Positions 6,527-15,638 of a stretch of DNA of 64,000 nt are shown one piece after another (position 1 is the first letter of the stretch; every line of letters begins with the position of its first letter). Origin of the DNA: DASRDB01 sp035652815 (lineage in GTDB: Bacteria > Chloroflexota > Ktedonobacteria > Ktedonobacterales > Ktedonobacteraceae); contig DASRDB010000022.1 in assembly GCA_035652815.1 (NCBI GenBank), forward strand, positions 186,001 through 250,000. Direction: 5' to 3'. The translations under genes were made by a program, and so were the position numbers. A model generated the notes under the pieces. That model was not told the origin of the DNA. It did not search any database and saw only the letters and a list, made by a program, of their open reading frames with translations.

Positions 6527-8323
6527 CTACGAATTCAGGCCAAAGGTTGGTGAGAGGACTTTCTGAAGCTCTTTCCCCTCGCCGAGGTACATATGCACGC
6601 CACACGGCAGGCAGGGATCGAAGCTGCGCACCGCGCGCATAATGTCGATGCCCTTGAAGTTCTCCGGGCCGTTCTCCTCGAAGATGGGCGTGTTTTGTAC
6701 GGCATCCTCGTAAGGGCCAGGAGTACCATAGACATCGCGCACACTGCCATTCCACGGTGTCGGCGGATAGGGATGGTAGTTGGCGATCTTGCCATCCTCA
6801 ATGACCATGTGATGGGAGAGGACGCCGCGTACCGCCTCATGGAATCCGCAACCAATGGCCTCCTTTGGTACGGTGAAATCGGTCCAGGTCTTCGTGTGTC
6901 CAGCGCGTATCTCGTCAAGCGCCTTATCGATGCAGTACAGCGCGATGGCGGCGGAATAGGCCTGGAAGTAGGTGCGCGCCCGGTTACGCTCGATGGCGTT
7001 GCTCCACTGCGGCACCTTCCACTCGAACTGCACTTCTGGCTTCGTCGCGCTCTTGGGCAGCGTGATCTTGACGCTATGCCCGGTTGCCTCGATCAGACCT
7101 GGAATATGCACCAGTCCAGCCAGCGCAGTGGTCCACAATCGCGCAATGGCTCCGCCGCCCGTATCGAGGGCCAGGTAGTCGCCCGTCCGCTTATCGTACC
7201 AGCGCGGGGACATTGTCCAGCTATACGGCCCGTTGAAGTCGCGCTTCTGCGGCTTCGGGATGGTGGTCTGGTTCCAGGGATGGCGTTTGTCAACGGGATT
7301 GCCGAGCGGGTCGCGGTCAACGAAGGTGCGCTCGTCCTGCCAGTCCTCGTAGTAGGAGTGGCCGAGCAGGATGCGAATACCCAAATTGATATCGACCAGG
7401 CTGGTGGTCACCAGTTCGTTGTCCACGATGACGCCGGGGGTGACAAACATGGCGCGCCCCCACTCGTCCATTGTCTCATACTTGTAATCGCAGACATTGG
7501 GGTCCTGGAACGATCCCCAACAGCCGATCAGCGTGCGTCGGTAGCCAACGCGCTCGTAGCCGGGCAGGGCCTGGTAGAAGAAGTCGAAGAGGTCGTCGTG
7601 CAGCGGAACCATCTTCTTCATGAACTCCACGTAGCGCATCAGGCGCACCAGGTAGTCCGTGAAAAGTTGGATGCTGGCGACGGTACCGACGCCGCCAGGA
7701 TAGAGGGTTGAAGGATGGACGTGGCGGCCCTCCATCAAACAGAATTTCTCGCGTGTATAGCGGCTCACCTGCAAGCCTTCGAGATAGAGTTCGCCCGTGA
7801 AGGGATTGAAAGCGCGCATGATATCGCCGATAGTGCGATAGCCATGCTCTCTGGCATGCGGAGCTTCGGTCTTATTCGCCAGCTCAAGCACGCCCGGATT
7901 GGTTTCCTTCACCATCTGCTCGCAGTAGTCAACGGCGACCAGGTTCTCCTGGAAGATATTATGGTCGAACATGTACTCCGCCGCTTCACCCAGGTTGAGT
8001 ATCCACTCTCCTAATGCAGGCGGCTTGATGCCATAGGCCATGTTCTGCGTGTAGACCGAGCAGGTGGCGTGGTTGTCGCCGCAGATACCGCAGATGCGGC
8101 TGGTGATAAAGTGGGCGTCGCGTGGGTCCTTGCCCTTCATAAAGATGCTGTAACCACGGAAAATGGACGAAGTGCTGTGGCATTCCGCCACTCTGCGGTT
8201 CTTGAAGTCAATTTTGGTATAGATGCCCAGACTGCCGACAATACGGGTGATGGGGTCCCACGACATCTCGACCAGTTGTGGTGCCTCTGGTGGGATCTCT
8301 CCTCGTTTCACTTCTGTAGCCAT
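6527..8323 (-). CDS. hhyL: [NiFe] hydrogenase large subunit, group 1h-like
   Basis: Catalytic subunit for H2 oxidation. The 598-aa protein has the proximal metal motif RICGICGDNH (Cys78 and Cys81) and the distal motif DPCLPCGVH (Cys571 and Cys574), which together bind the Ni-Fe centre. Twenty-one residues follow His577 and would be removed by the maturation protease at 2285-2821. The sequence style (SWDPITRIVGSLGIYTKIDF, PGGVGTVASIQLFTDYLVRL) fits the actinobacterial/Chloroflexota high-affinity type that scavenges atmospheric hydrogen. The ATG has GGAGACG upstream. It follows the small subunit by 49 bases. Confidence 0.96.
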   Translation of the reverse strand: MATEVKRGEIPPEAPQLVEMSWDPITRIVGSLGIYTKIDFKNRRVAECHSTSSIFRGYSIFMKGKDPRDAHFITSRICGICGDNHATCSVYTQNMAYGIKPPALGEWILNLGEAAEYMFDHNIFQENLVAVDYCEQMVKETNPGVLELANKTEAPHAREHGYRTIGDIMRAFNPFTGELYLEGLQVSRYTREKFCLMEGRHVHPSTLYPGGVGTVASIQLFTDYLVRLMRYVEFMKKMVPLHDDLFDFFYQALPGYERVGYRRTLIGCWGSFQDPNVCDYKYETMDEWGRAMFVTPGVIVDNELVTTSLVDINLGIRILLGHSYYEDWQDERTFVDRDPLGNPVDKRHPWNQTTIPKPQKRDFNGPYSWTMSPRWYDKRTGDYLALDTGGGAIARLWTTALAGLVHIPGLIEATGHSVKITLPKSATKPEVQFEWKVPQWSNAIERNRARTYFQAYSAAIALYCIDKALDEIRAGHTKTWTDFTVPKEAIGCGFHEAVRGVLSHHMVIEDGKIANYHPYPPTPWNGSVRDVYGTPGPYEDAVQNTPIFEENGPENFKGIDIMRAVRSFDPCLPCGVHMYLGEGKELQKVLSPTFGLNS

Positions 8324-8372
8324 GATACGTCTCCTTTGTAGCGAGGCCTGCTATGAATATCGTCCTGTCTAC

Positions 8373-9407
8373 TCACCATCTTGGCTGGTAGCCTGTCACT
8401 AACTCACGCCCTTTGTGCCGCCACGAGGGTTCCTTATTGGCCGTGTTCTGCGTGATCTTGCGCAGGCTGCGAATGAGAATCCCATAGGTACTCCTGATGA
8501 TGCCTGACGAGATCTTCGCGCCGGGCGGCTCATCCATAAAGGGCATGAATTTGTCGGGGAAGCCGGGCATGGTGCAGCCAATGCAGATGCCGCCTACATT
8601 GGGGCAGCCGCCAATGCCATTCATCCAGCCGCGCTTCGGCACGTTACAGTTCACCACCGGCCCCCAGCATCCTAACTTGACAATGCACTTGGGTGAGCCG
8701 TACTCAGTGGCGAAGTCGCCCTGTTCGTAGTAGCCTGCGCGATCGCAGCCCTCGTGAACAGTTTTGCCAAAGAGCCAGGTCGGGCGATGCGCATCATCCA
8801 GGGGGATCATCGGAGACATTCCTGCCGCCTGGTAGAGCAGGTAGAGGACGGTTTCCATGAAGTTGTCGGGCTGTACCGGGCATCCTGGAACACAGATGAT
8901 GGGAATACCCGCGCTGCTCTTCCAGTTCCAGCCCAAATAGTCGAGTAGGCCCATCGCGCCGGTCGGATTGCCCTGCATGGCATGAATGCCGCCGTAGGTT
9001 GCGCACGTGCCGATGGCGATGACCGCCAGAGCTTTGGGGGCAAGGCGATCAATCCACTCGTTGGTGGGAATAGGCTGGCCGGTATCGGGATTGGTGCCGA
9101 GAGCCGCCCAATAGCCCTCGCTCTTAATCTGCTCGTTGGGGATCGAGCCTTCCACCACAAGCACAAAGGGGTCAAGTTCGCCTCGCTCGGCTCTATACCA
9201 CCAGGTCATAAAGCTCTCGCCGCCGAGTTCAAAGGCGAGTACAGGGTTGTGGAGATGCACTCTTGGAAGTCCGGGAATGGCTCCTAATAACACATCCTCA
9301 ATGCTCGGCTGGGTGGCAGCAGTAATGGAAATCGTATCTCCATCGCAGCCCAGGCCTGCCGTGATCCACACGATGTGGACGTCCTCCACACGTGCTTTGG
9401 TCGCCAT
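8373..9407 (-). CDS. hhyS: [NiFe] hydrogenase small subunit, group 1h-like
   Basis: The electron-transfer subunit, 344 aa. The N-terminal proximal-cluster region reads TAGLGCDGDT: the first Cys of the usual CxxC pair is absent and Asp residues stand beside Cys21, matching the known group 1h/5 feature of a three-Cys, one-Asp proximal cluster. Other ligand regions are AIGTCATYGG, VPGCPVQPDN, HEGCDRAGYYE, KLGCWGPVVNCN and CPNVGGICIGCTMPGF. There is no Tat signal peptide and no C-terminal anchor, so it is probably cytoplasmic or held by partners. A GAGGAGGTACATC site precedes the ATG. It is the first gene of the operon. Confidence 0.95.
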   Translation of the reverse strand: MATKARVEDVHIVWITAGLGCDGDTISITAATQPSIEDVLLGAIPGLPRVHLHNPVLAFELGGESFMTWWYRAERGELDPFVLVVEGSIPNEQIKSEGYWAALGTNPDTGQPIPTNEWIDRLAPKALAVIAIGTCATYGGIHAMQGNPTGAMGLLDYLGWNWKSSAGIPIICVPGCPVQPDNFMETVLYLLYQAAGMSPMIPLDDAHRPTWLFGKTVHEGCDRAGYYEQGDFATEYGSPKCIVKLGCWGPVVNCNVPKRGWMNGIGGCPNVGGICIGCTMPGFPDKFMPFMDEPPGAKISSGIIRSTYGILIRSLRKITQNTANKEPSWRHKGRELVTGYQPRW

Positions 9408-10211
9408 GATGTACCTCCTCGAGCAGGAAGCTGCTCGCCAGCATAAGAAGCCGCGCTAAAATAGTGACAACACCATCACTTTAATTACTGGAGAACATAC
9501 TAAGCCAACAACAATGGAAGATCTGCCGAAGGCAACAGCCGCCTTGAGATAGCTTGATGCAGCCGGGGCGCTGCGGGCGCTAGGGAGCGATACTCTCGTC
9601 AACTGATCTAACAGTGATCAATCGCGTAAAATAAAGGCCGCTCCTGGAGTATACTTCTTCTGCTACGTAATACGCTGTGTAATTTCTACAGATTACACGA
9701 AACTGCTCGGTCAAATAAATATGTCTGAAACTACAAGGCTGGTTTGTGATTAGCCTCGTCATAAAATTAGCTAATTGCCGAAATTCGTTTGTCCACTTTG
9801 GAAGTGTAACATATTGTGCTGGATTAATCAAGCTTTGTTATTTGTAAATAATCGTATTGACTCTGCTTTATAGATGGAGCTTATACTAGTGAGTTGCTTT
9901 AAGTGAACAATAAGTGTCAGAAAAAGTAGAGGAGCCAGTTGTTTCGCTTGTCTCTGCAACAGAAAGATAATTCCCTTTTGCTTCAGTATATTTCTTAGCA
10001 TAAAGTTATATTTAAAGTTCAAAGAATTCTTTGAACGAGCGGCATCCCTTTTGATGAGTCACCTTTTGCAGGCGCTACTCGTACCATACGTACAGTTTGA
10101 TGTTGCCGCAAATTGCTGGAAGAGATTCAAGCGGAAAATGCTACCACGTTTATAGAGCCTGTATGCGGGTCGTCGAAACGGGTATCAATTTCTCAGAAAG
10201 AGGGATAGAAC
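9408..10211. other. AT-rich intergenic region with a 20-bp palindrome
   Basis: No gene is supported in these 800 bases. Base composition shifts toward AT from about 9620 to 10070. Near the hydrogenase start there is a short hairpin CGAGCAGGAAGCTGCTCG (9420-9437) in the leader of the small subunit gene. At 10017-10036 lies a perfect palindrome, GTTCAAAGAATTCTTTGAAC, which could be a regulator site. The promoter of the hydrogenase operon must lie in the first part, but I could not pick a convincing -35/-10 pair. Confidence 0.5.
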
Positions 10212-10565
10212 ATGGCAGACGAGAACAAATCCAGAACAACACAAAACCAATCATCAGGAAGTTCGACTTCTTCTAATCCTGGCGAGTCTTTGGGAAACCA
10301 AACACGTTATGGGAGCTACGAAGATTCACAGCAAGATCAAGGCAACACAGTCAGCCCCAATGCTTCAGAAAAGCAGGATGGATCAACTGCGCACTCGAAC
10401 ACCACCTCGCCCGGTCAGGGTTCCTCGACATCTCGTTCTCCATTTCGAGGGCAGGACGGCAAGGCAGATAGCGCGGATAAAGGTGATATAAACACCGATG
10501 TCACCAACCCTATGACTTCGCGCGCCCCTGGCAAGAGCGGTAAGGGAGCAACCCCGGAAGATTAA
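10212..10565 (+). CDS. Hydrophilic low-complexity protein (117 aa)
   Basis: The product is almost entirely Ser, Thr, Gln, Asn, Gly, Asp and Lys (MADENKSRTTQNQSSGSSTS...), with no hydrophobic segment and no cysteine, so it should be disordered and soluble. An AAAGAGGGATAGAAC site precedes the ATG and supports expression. No family is recognised. Composition resembles hydrophilin-like or stress-related proteins, but that is a guess. It is a single-gene unit followed by repeat elements. Confidence 0.6.
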   Translation: MADENKSRTTQNQSSGSSTSSNPGESLGNQTRYGSYEDSQQDQGNTVSPNASEKQDGSTAHSNTTSPGQGSSTSRSPFRGQDGKADSADKGDINTDVTNPMTSRAPGKSGKGATPED

Positions 10566-10618
10566 GCTACATCAATTCAGTGCCTTATAAACATTCACAA
10601 AAGAATGGAGAATAATTT

Positions 10619-10756
10619 TGTAGGGACGCGATCATGAATGTTGACCAAGAAAGAGGGAAGACCCAGGCCTGTCATCCTGAGCGCAGCGAAGGATCTCCGG
10701 TCGCGACGCAGGCATCGCCGGGGGACCACGATCCTTCGCTGCGCTCAGGATGACAG
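10619..10756. repeat. Family A half copy followed by a family B palindrome
   Basis: A half unit TGTAGGGACGCGATCATG (10619-10636) is followed by a full family B element at 10669-10756 with arms CTGTCATCCTGAGCGCAGCG and its complement. The two repeat families therefore sit within 40 bases of each other. The segment fills the gap between the disordered protein gene and the M50 protease gene. Confidence 0.82.
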
Positions 10757-10912
10757 GGGGCACTAGACCCCCATATATTGCTCAAAATCCATCAGGCACT
10801 GAATTGATGTAGTCGAAGATGATTGCAGTAACGTTCAACTTCACCTGCTTTTTTCGTATGCAACAGCATTATAACGCTCGGGTGTCCTCCGACTTTCCAG
10901 GCACCCCCGTAT

Positions 10913-12052
10913 TCAGACTGCTTTGCGCGGCTCGGGAAGACCAAGACTGCGCCGCACTTCCAGGTAGCGCACAATTGATTCGCGGCTGATGACCCCGACC
11001 AGTCGTCCATCCTGGACAACGGGCAACTGGTTCACATTGGCCCCAGCCATCAAGGGCAGAACATCATTGAGGCTCTGTGTGGGAGAAACGGCATGGAGTT
11101 TTTCAAGGGGTTGCATGGCATGTCCTACCGGCGTCTGTGCCCATTGCTCCTGCGGCACGTGCCGTATATCGCTCAGCGTGATGAGTCCCGCCAGGTAATC
11201 GCCCTGCATGACGAAAGCCGAGCGCAGGCCGCGTGGCAGGAAGTACTCGTATACCAGTTTTTGTAATGAGATGTTGGCAGGGACGGTGGCAACATCAGGA
11301 TTCATCACGTCGGCCACTTTCACTCCCTGGAACATCGATTGCAGCATGGCCTGGGAGTTGGCCGATTGCGACGAACTCAGCAGGAACCAGCCGATAAAGC
11401 CGAGCCAGATGCCATCCAGCACATCTCCGCCGAAAAACAGCCAGATGCCTACCAGAATGAAGAGATAGGCGATGATTGAGCCAACAATCGTCGCCACACG
11501 GGTAGCGGTGCGCAGGCTGCCGCTCACCTTCCACACAATCGAGCGCAACACGCGCCCGCCATCGAGTGGAAAGCCGGGCAACAGGTTAAAGATGCCCAGC
11601 AGGATGTTTGTCAGCGCAAGGTAGCCAAGTGTAGCCGTCACCGGACTGTTGACGTTGCGTAATGGAAGCTGCAAGAGAAAACAGATTCCGCCGATCACCA
11701 GGCTGGTCAATGGCCCGACCACCGCCATCTGAAACTCTATGCCGGGCTGCTTCGGCTCCTGCTCGATATTGGAGACCCCTCCGAAAATGAAGAGGGTGAT
11801 ACTCTTGACCGGCAGTCCTCGCGCGCGTGCAACCAGCGAGTGTGCCAGTTCGTGTAGAAGGACGGAAAGAAACAGGAGCAAAGACGCGATAAATCCCGTC
11901 ACCCAATACGTTACTGGAGACCACCCGTGATAGAGCGCGGGAAACCAGCCGCTCGCCAGCGACCACGTAAGAAACACCAGGATAATCAGCCAGCTAATAT
12001 GAATGTTAATCTCAAATCCGGCAAGCCTGCCAAGTCGAAATGTCCCAGGCAT
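10913..12052 (-). CDS. M50 site-2-type metalloprotease with CBS domains
   Basis: An intramembrane zinc protease of the Rip3/SpoIVFB-like class, 379 aa. The HELAH motif is at residues 67-71 within the second hydrophobic segment, and the third ligand lies in NLLPGFPLDGGRVLRS. Several other membrane helices follow (IVGSIIAYLFILVGIWLFF). The C-terminal 130 residues form two CBS modules (DVMNPDVATVPANISLQKLV and VGHAMQPLEKLHAVSP) that may sense an adenine nucleotide. I chose the ATG at 12052, spaced six bases from AGAGGTG. Its substrate, perhaps an anti-sigma factor, is unknown. Confidence 0.9.
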   Translation of the reverse strand: MPGTFRLGRLAGFEINIHISWLIILVFLTWSLASGWFPALYHGWSPVTYWVTGFIASLLLFLSVLLHELAHSLVARARGLPVKSITLFIFGGVSNIEQEPKQPGIEFQMAVVGPLTSLVIGGICFLLQLPLRNVNSPVTATLGYLALTNILLGIFNLLPGFPLDGGRVLRSIVWKVSGSLRTATRVATIVGSIIAYLFILVGIWLFFGGDVLDGIWLGFIGWFLLSSSQSANSQAMLQSMFQGVKVADVMNPDVATVPANISLQKLVYEYFLPRGLRSAFVMQGDYLAGLITLSDIRHVPQEQWAQTPVGHAMQPLEKLHAVSPTQSLNDVLPLMAGANVNQLPVVQDGRLVGVISRESIVRYLEVRRSLGLPEPRKAV

Positions 12053-12243
12053 AAACATCACCTCTTTCACCGGAGAAAATGAAGCATGTTTGTCAGTTAC
12101 CTAAGACTATTAGAGCAAATGCAGGCAGAATGCGCAAGCCGAACAAAGGTAAAGTATCTGCTGGTTTCAGTGGTGTGTTCCACCAATATAATAGATATAG
12201 GCGCATGTAAATATGGTCTTATCAAGCCAGAGGGAGCGGCCAG

Positions 12244-13005
12244 ATGAACGCGAAGGATATTTTACGCTCTACACAACACCGGTCTTTTCCTTTACCTGAT
12301 GGGCCGTGGATCATGACACAGGTATGGAATGACCTGCTCTTCGCTCATTGGCCGATTGCGCCAGAAGTACTTCGCCCCTTGATTCCTGCCGCTCTTCCGC
12401 TCGATACTTTCGATGGGCAATGTTGGGTTGGCATTGTCCCTTTTTACATGACGCATCTCACTCCGCGTGGCGTACCACCGATTCCCCTCCTTTCACAGTC
12501 GGCGGAATTCAATGTACGTACCTATGTCGTCGTCAACGGTATTCCTGGCGTCTATTTCTTTAGCCTGGATGCTGAAAATGTGCTGGCCGTTCTATTCGCG
12601 CGTATGTTCTTTCATCTGCCCTACTTCTGGGCGACGATGGAAGTCAAACGTAAGGGAGATACAGTCGATTATCGTACCCGGCGTATGCATCCTGGTTCGC
12701 CACCGGCAGCCTTCCTCGGATCATATCGCCCTCTTTCGCCGATTTTTGAGGCAAAGCCGGGCAGCCTGGAATACTGGCTCGTCGAACGCTATTGCCTCTA
12801 CACAGTAGTAAGTAGGAACGAAGTTTTCCGAGCTGATATTCAGCATCGCCCCTGGCCGCTTCAGACTGCCGAACTGGAAATACGGCACAACAGTATGGCA
12901 AGCTTGCAAGGTATTACTCTGCCCGATACTGCCCCTCTGCTCCACTTTGCGCAGCGCCAGGAAGTGCTTGTCTGGCCTTTACACCGTGTTACGCCAGGGA
13001 AGTAA
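12244..13005 (+). CDS. YqjF-like DUF2071 protein
   Basis: The 253-aa product matches the DUF2071/YqjF family by its features: WNDLLFAHWPIAPEVLRPLI near the N terminus, then GQCWVGIVPFYMTHLTPRGV and VVNGIPGVYFFSLDAENVLA. The family adopts an acetoacetate-decarboxylase-like beta fold, but no catalytic Lys assignment is attempted here. There is no signal peptide or membrane segment. It stands alone, divergent from the M50 protease gene, with an AGAGGGAGCGGCCAG site before the ATG. Function is unknown. Confidence 0.85.
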   Translation: MNAKDILRSTQHRSFPLPDGPWIMTQVWNDLLFAHWPIAPEVLRPLIPAALPLDTFDGQCWVGIVPFYMTHLTPRGVPPIPLLSQSAEFNVRTYVVVNGIPGVYFFSLDAENVLAVLFARMFFHLPYFWATMEVKRKGDTVDYRTRRMHPGSPPAAFLGSYRPLSPIFEAKPGSLEYWLVERYCLYTVVSRNEVFRADIQHRPWPLQTAELEIRHNSMASLQGITLPDTAPLLHFAQRQEVLVWPLHRVTPGK

Positions 13006-13245
13006 GCTCGTCTGGCTTACTCATTCCTGGTTGGAGTCAGTACTGTTTCGCGCTCGCTCGATGATTCCCTCAACTACTGAAGACCTGGCATTAGCGTAGT
13101 TTTGAGTGTATTTCCAGTTCTGTTGTGCAAGTTGTCGCTTGTTTCCTCATAAAGCTGCCGGTCGGATGGGTGACTACGCAGCCAGCCGCGGAACAGGAGC
13201 ATGCGGTCAATTTCGGGACATCCCTGCGAGAAGACGCTGCACCAA

Positions 13246-13350
13246 CTGCAAAGTGAGGGCATCGCGGCTGCCATTCTGTATGCTGTGACACAGCCGTCTT
13301 ATGTGAATGTGAATGAAATTTTGATTCGCCCGATAGAACAGGCACGCTAA
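13246..13350 (+). pseudogene. Remnant: C-terminus of an SDR oxidoreductase
   Basis: An open stretch of 34 codons ends LYAVTQPSYVNVNEILIRPI and then EQAR and TAA, which closely resembles the C-terminal end of YdfG-type short-chain dehydrogenases. Just upstream, a REDAAP reading is in a different frame, consistent with an indel, and no start or Rossmann part is present. It is therefore a decayed fragment, not an expressed gene. Confidence 0.55.
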
Positions 13351-13428
13351 TCTTCAGATCTCAGGTGTATAATAAAGTACGTGATGGCAGAAGGGAAAAT
13401 AGGCTCCATCGCAAGAGGAAAGCAATTG

Positions 13429-13634
13429 ATGTTTGCGCATTATTGACACTGACAAGTTTCACAACGCGTCTCTGGCCGACCAGGCTTCACCTGCCATTTA
13501 GCGGATGAACGTATTTTGTGGCACTCGGAGTCGGCTCCTTTGCCGCATTGCCCCTATTGTTCAGACTCTGCCTCGATTTCGATTCGCGCCCCACCATCTT
13601 CTCCTGGAATGTCATGCGGAATAAGAACGAGTAA
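13429..13634 (+). pseudogene. Possible broken small membrane-protein gene
   Basis: After an AAGAGGAAAGCAATTG site an ATG opens a frame that stops after five codons. A neighbouring frame then reads LLTLTSFTTRLWPTRLHLPF, hits one TGA, and continues VALGVGSFAALPLLFRLCLD to a stop at 13634. This looks like a protein of 65-70 residues with a hydrophobic helix, disrupted by one frameshift and one stop. The family is not recognised. The evidence is only the protein-like character of the reading, so the call is tentative. Confidence 0.3.
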
Positions 13635-13652
13635 CAGAATGGAGGAGAAAAA

Positions 13653-14570
13653 TTGTTTAACATCCCCGAAAACTTTGCAAGCTTCATGATAGAGCTTTTT
13701 GGAGAAGAGGGACGCGCGTGGCTCGACCGCTTGCCTTCCATCCTTGCTAACTGTGAAGAACGCTGGCATCTGACTATCGACGCACCAGTGAAGAACCTGT
13801 CTTTCAACTATGTGGCTCCGGGTGTACTCGGTGATGGCACAGAAGTGATGCTGAAGACCGGCCTGACCGATGAGTTTCCATCGCAGTCGGAAGCGCTACA
13901 CCATTTCAATGGACGTGGTATGGTACAGCTACTTGCTTGCGATGTGCAGGACGCGGTGATGCTCATGGAGCGCCTGAAGCCGGGTACGTCCCTACGCACT
14001 GTAGAAGACGACGAGGCTGCAATCTCGGCGGCGGCACAGGTCATGCGTAAAATATGGCATCCACTACCGGAGCAGCATTATCCTTTCCCCACCGTCGTCG
14101 ATTGGTTCAAAGGATTTGCTCGTTTGCGCAGACGCTATGATGGAGGAACTGGCCCAATTCCGGCTGGCATCTTCGACAAAGCTGAGAAACTCTATGCTGA
14201 ACTGTGCGCCTCGATGGCTGAACCGGTGCTGCTGCATGGTGACCTGCACCAGGACAACATCCTTGCTGCTGAACGCCAACCCTGGCTGGCAGTCGATCCA
14301 AAGGGAGTGATTGGCGAGCCTGCCTACGAGACCGGAGCCTTATTGCGCAATTTCTGGCCTGACATTCTCTCAGTCTCTAACCCGAAGTCCCTTATGGCAA
14401 GGCGCATCGACCAGCTTTCCGCAGAACTGGGCTTCGAGCGAGAGCGCATCTATAACTGGGGATTCGCACAGGCAGTTCTGTCAGTGATATGGGGCGTTGA
14501 AGATACTGGGAAACTCCAGAATGAAGGACTGTACTTTGTCGAGTTGTTGGATGCTATCAAGGTGTCGTAG
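13653..14570 (+). CDS. APH(6)/streptomycin 6-kinase-like phosphotransferase
   Basis: The 305-aa product has the kinase-fold Brenner motif LLHGDLHQDNILAAERQPWL with catalytic Asp at about residue 193, followed by AVDPKGVIGEPAYETGALLR, in which the DPKG segment is typical of the aminoglycoside/hydroxyurea phosphotransferase (APH 6) family. The N-terminal lobe includes YVAPGVLGDGTEVMLKTGL. The start is a TTG at 13653 because GGAGGAG sits at ideal spacing and no better ATG exists. It is a single-gene unit followed by a terminator. The natural substrate is unknown; resistance activity should not be assumed. Confidence 0.85.
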   Translation: MFNIPENFASFMIELFGEEGRAWLDRLPSILANCEERWHLTIDAPVKNLSFNYVAPGVLGDGTEVMLKTGLTDEFPSQSEALHHFNGRGMVQLLACDVQDAVMLMERLKPGTSLRTVEDDEAAISAAAQVMRKIWHPLPEQHYPFPTVVDWFKGFARLRRRYDGGTGPIPAGIFDKAEKLYAELCASMAEPVLLHGDLHQDNILAAERQPWLAVDPKGVIGEPAYETGALLRNFWPDILSVSNPKSLMARRIDQLSAELGFERERIYNWGFAQAVLSVIWGVEDTGKLQNEGLYFVELLDAIKVS

Positions 14571-14637
14571 CTTTGAAGCCGAGAAGTTTCATCAAAGAGT
14601 GGATAGATGTGGCTGTAATATGGAAAACCCGGTATAG

Positions 14638-14688
14638 AAGTAACCCTCTGAAGAGTCCTGTAAAAGGGCTTTCAGGGGGTTACTTTTC
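14638..14688. terminator. Hairpin terminator between convergent genes
   Basis: The stem AAGTAACCCTCTGAAGAG pairs with CTTTCAGGGGGTTACTT, followed by TTTTCC on the plus strand. It lies 67 bases after the kinase gene and just before the 3' end of the minus-strand SDR gene, so it can serve both. Confidence 0.75.
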
Positions 14689-14723
14689 CTCATTCAGCCG
14701 TAGAAATATTTGCGGTTGAAGGC

Positions 14724-15497
14724 TTATTGCACTGTCAGGCCACCATCAAGAACCAGCACCGCGCCTGTCATAAACGAGGACTCGTCACTGGCGAGGAACA
14801 AGGCCGCGTTGGCTATCTCCTGCGGCGTGCCAAGCCGACCAAGTGGAATGATGCTGCCTAATTTTTGCAGGGCGCGTTGTGGATCGCGATGAGTTGCGAC
14901 CATTGTATCTACCATTGGCGTGGCGGTAAAAGCTGGCGCAAGCGCATTGACCCGAATTTGATGGTGTGCCAGTTCCAGGGCCGCCGTCTTCGTCAGGTGA
15001 ATGCAGGCCGCTTTCGAGGATGCATAAGCTGTATAACCTGGATTGCCGACGATGCCCGCCACGCTTGCCGTGTTGATAATTGATCCCCCGTTGCCAGATT
15101 GTATCATGGCAGCCGCGCCGTACTTGATGCCCAGAAAGACTCCTTTGGCGTTGATGGCAAAGACGCGCTCCCACTCACTTTCGTCCAGTTCGAGAATAGA
15201 GGTGTGTTGCTCACCAACACCGGCATTGTTGCAGAGTACGTCAAGTTTGCCGAAGTGGTCGAGCGTTGCCTGCACTGCTGCCTCCACTTCCCCAGCCTGG
15301 GTGACGTTGAGCTGAACGGCAAATGCCTCACCGCCCTGCTCTTCAATCGCTCGTATCGTTTCCTCACCGCCCTGAGCATTGATGTCACCTGCAACTACAG
15401 ATGCCCCTTCTCGCGCGAAGAGCAGTGCCATTGCTCTTCCAATACCGCTGCCAGCGCCAGTAATTAGTGCCACTTTGCCTTTAAGCCTATCTACCAT
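14724..15497 (-). CDS. Short-chain dehydrogenase/reductase
   Basis: A classical SDR of 257 aa with the NAD(P)-binding GAGSGIGRAMALLF motif near the N terminus, NNAG at about residue 89, catalytic Ser in IINTASVAG and the YASSK catalytic Tyr/Lys pair. The C terminus FMTGAVLVLDGGLTVQ is typical of the FabG/glucose-dehydrogenase-like subfamily. I favour the ATG at 15497, nine bases after AAGGA; the ATG at 15506 directly abuts that site. It diverges from the lysine operon leader. Asp in VAGDIN after the second strand suggests NAD preference; the substrate is unknown. Confidence 0.88.
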   Translation of the reverse strand: MVDRLKGKVALITGAGSGIGRAMALLFAREGASVVAGDINAQGGEETIRAIEEQGGEAFAVQLNVTQAGEVEAAVQATLDHFGKLDVLCNNAGVGEQHTSILELDESEWERVFAINAKGVFLGIKYGAAAMIQSGNGGSIINTASVAGIVGNPGYTAYASSKAACIHLTKTAALELAHHQIRVNALAPAFTATPMVDTMVATHRDPQRALQKLGSIIPLGRLGTPQEIANAALFLASDESSFMTGAVLVLDGGLTVQ

Positions 15498-15638
15498 TAC
15501 TATCATTCCTTTTCTGCGCTATTGGTCTCGCTTGCTTACACCGTTTTTTGCCAATAGTTGCCGCTTTTTGTTCGTATGAATGTTATTGTACCAGAGAAAT
15601 GTTCTGGTGGTGAATTTGCTGAATTTTTCGCAAAAACC

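Noticed and set aside
6593..7711. Long open frame (372 codons) on the plus strand within the hydrogenase large subunit gene
   Set aside because: It lies opposite a gene with clear family motifs, has no ribosome binding site and its translation resembles no protein; it is a product of codon bias on the other strand.
9580..10022. Two minus-strand open frames in the AT-rich spacer
   Set aside because: The first starts at a TTG without a binding site, neither translation shows a recognisable domain, and the composition suggests non-coding DNA.
10148..10185. Possible stress-sigma promoter (GTTTAT and GGGTAT) before the disordered protein gene
   Set aside because: The spacing between the two boxes is 26 bases, too long for a sigma-B-type promoter.
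13487..13807. Minus-strand frame overlapping the kinase gene start
   Set aside because: Shadow of the kinase gene and of the broken membrane-protein reading; no binding site or motif.
13985..14000. CGTCCCTACGC inside the kinase gene resembling a family A repeat end
   Set aside because: Only about nine bases match, there is no inverse arm, and the codons fit the protein without interruption.
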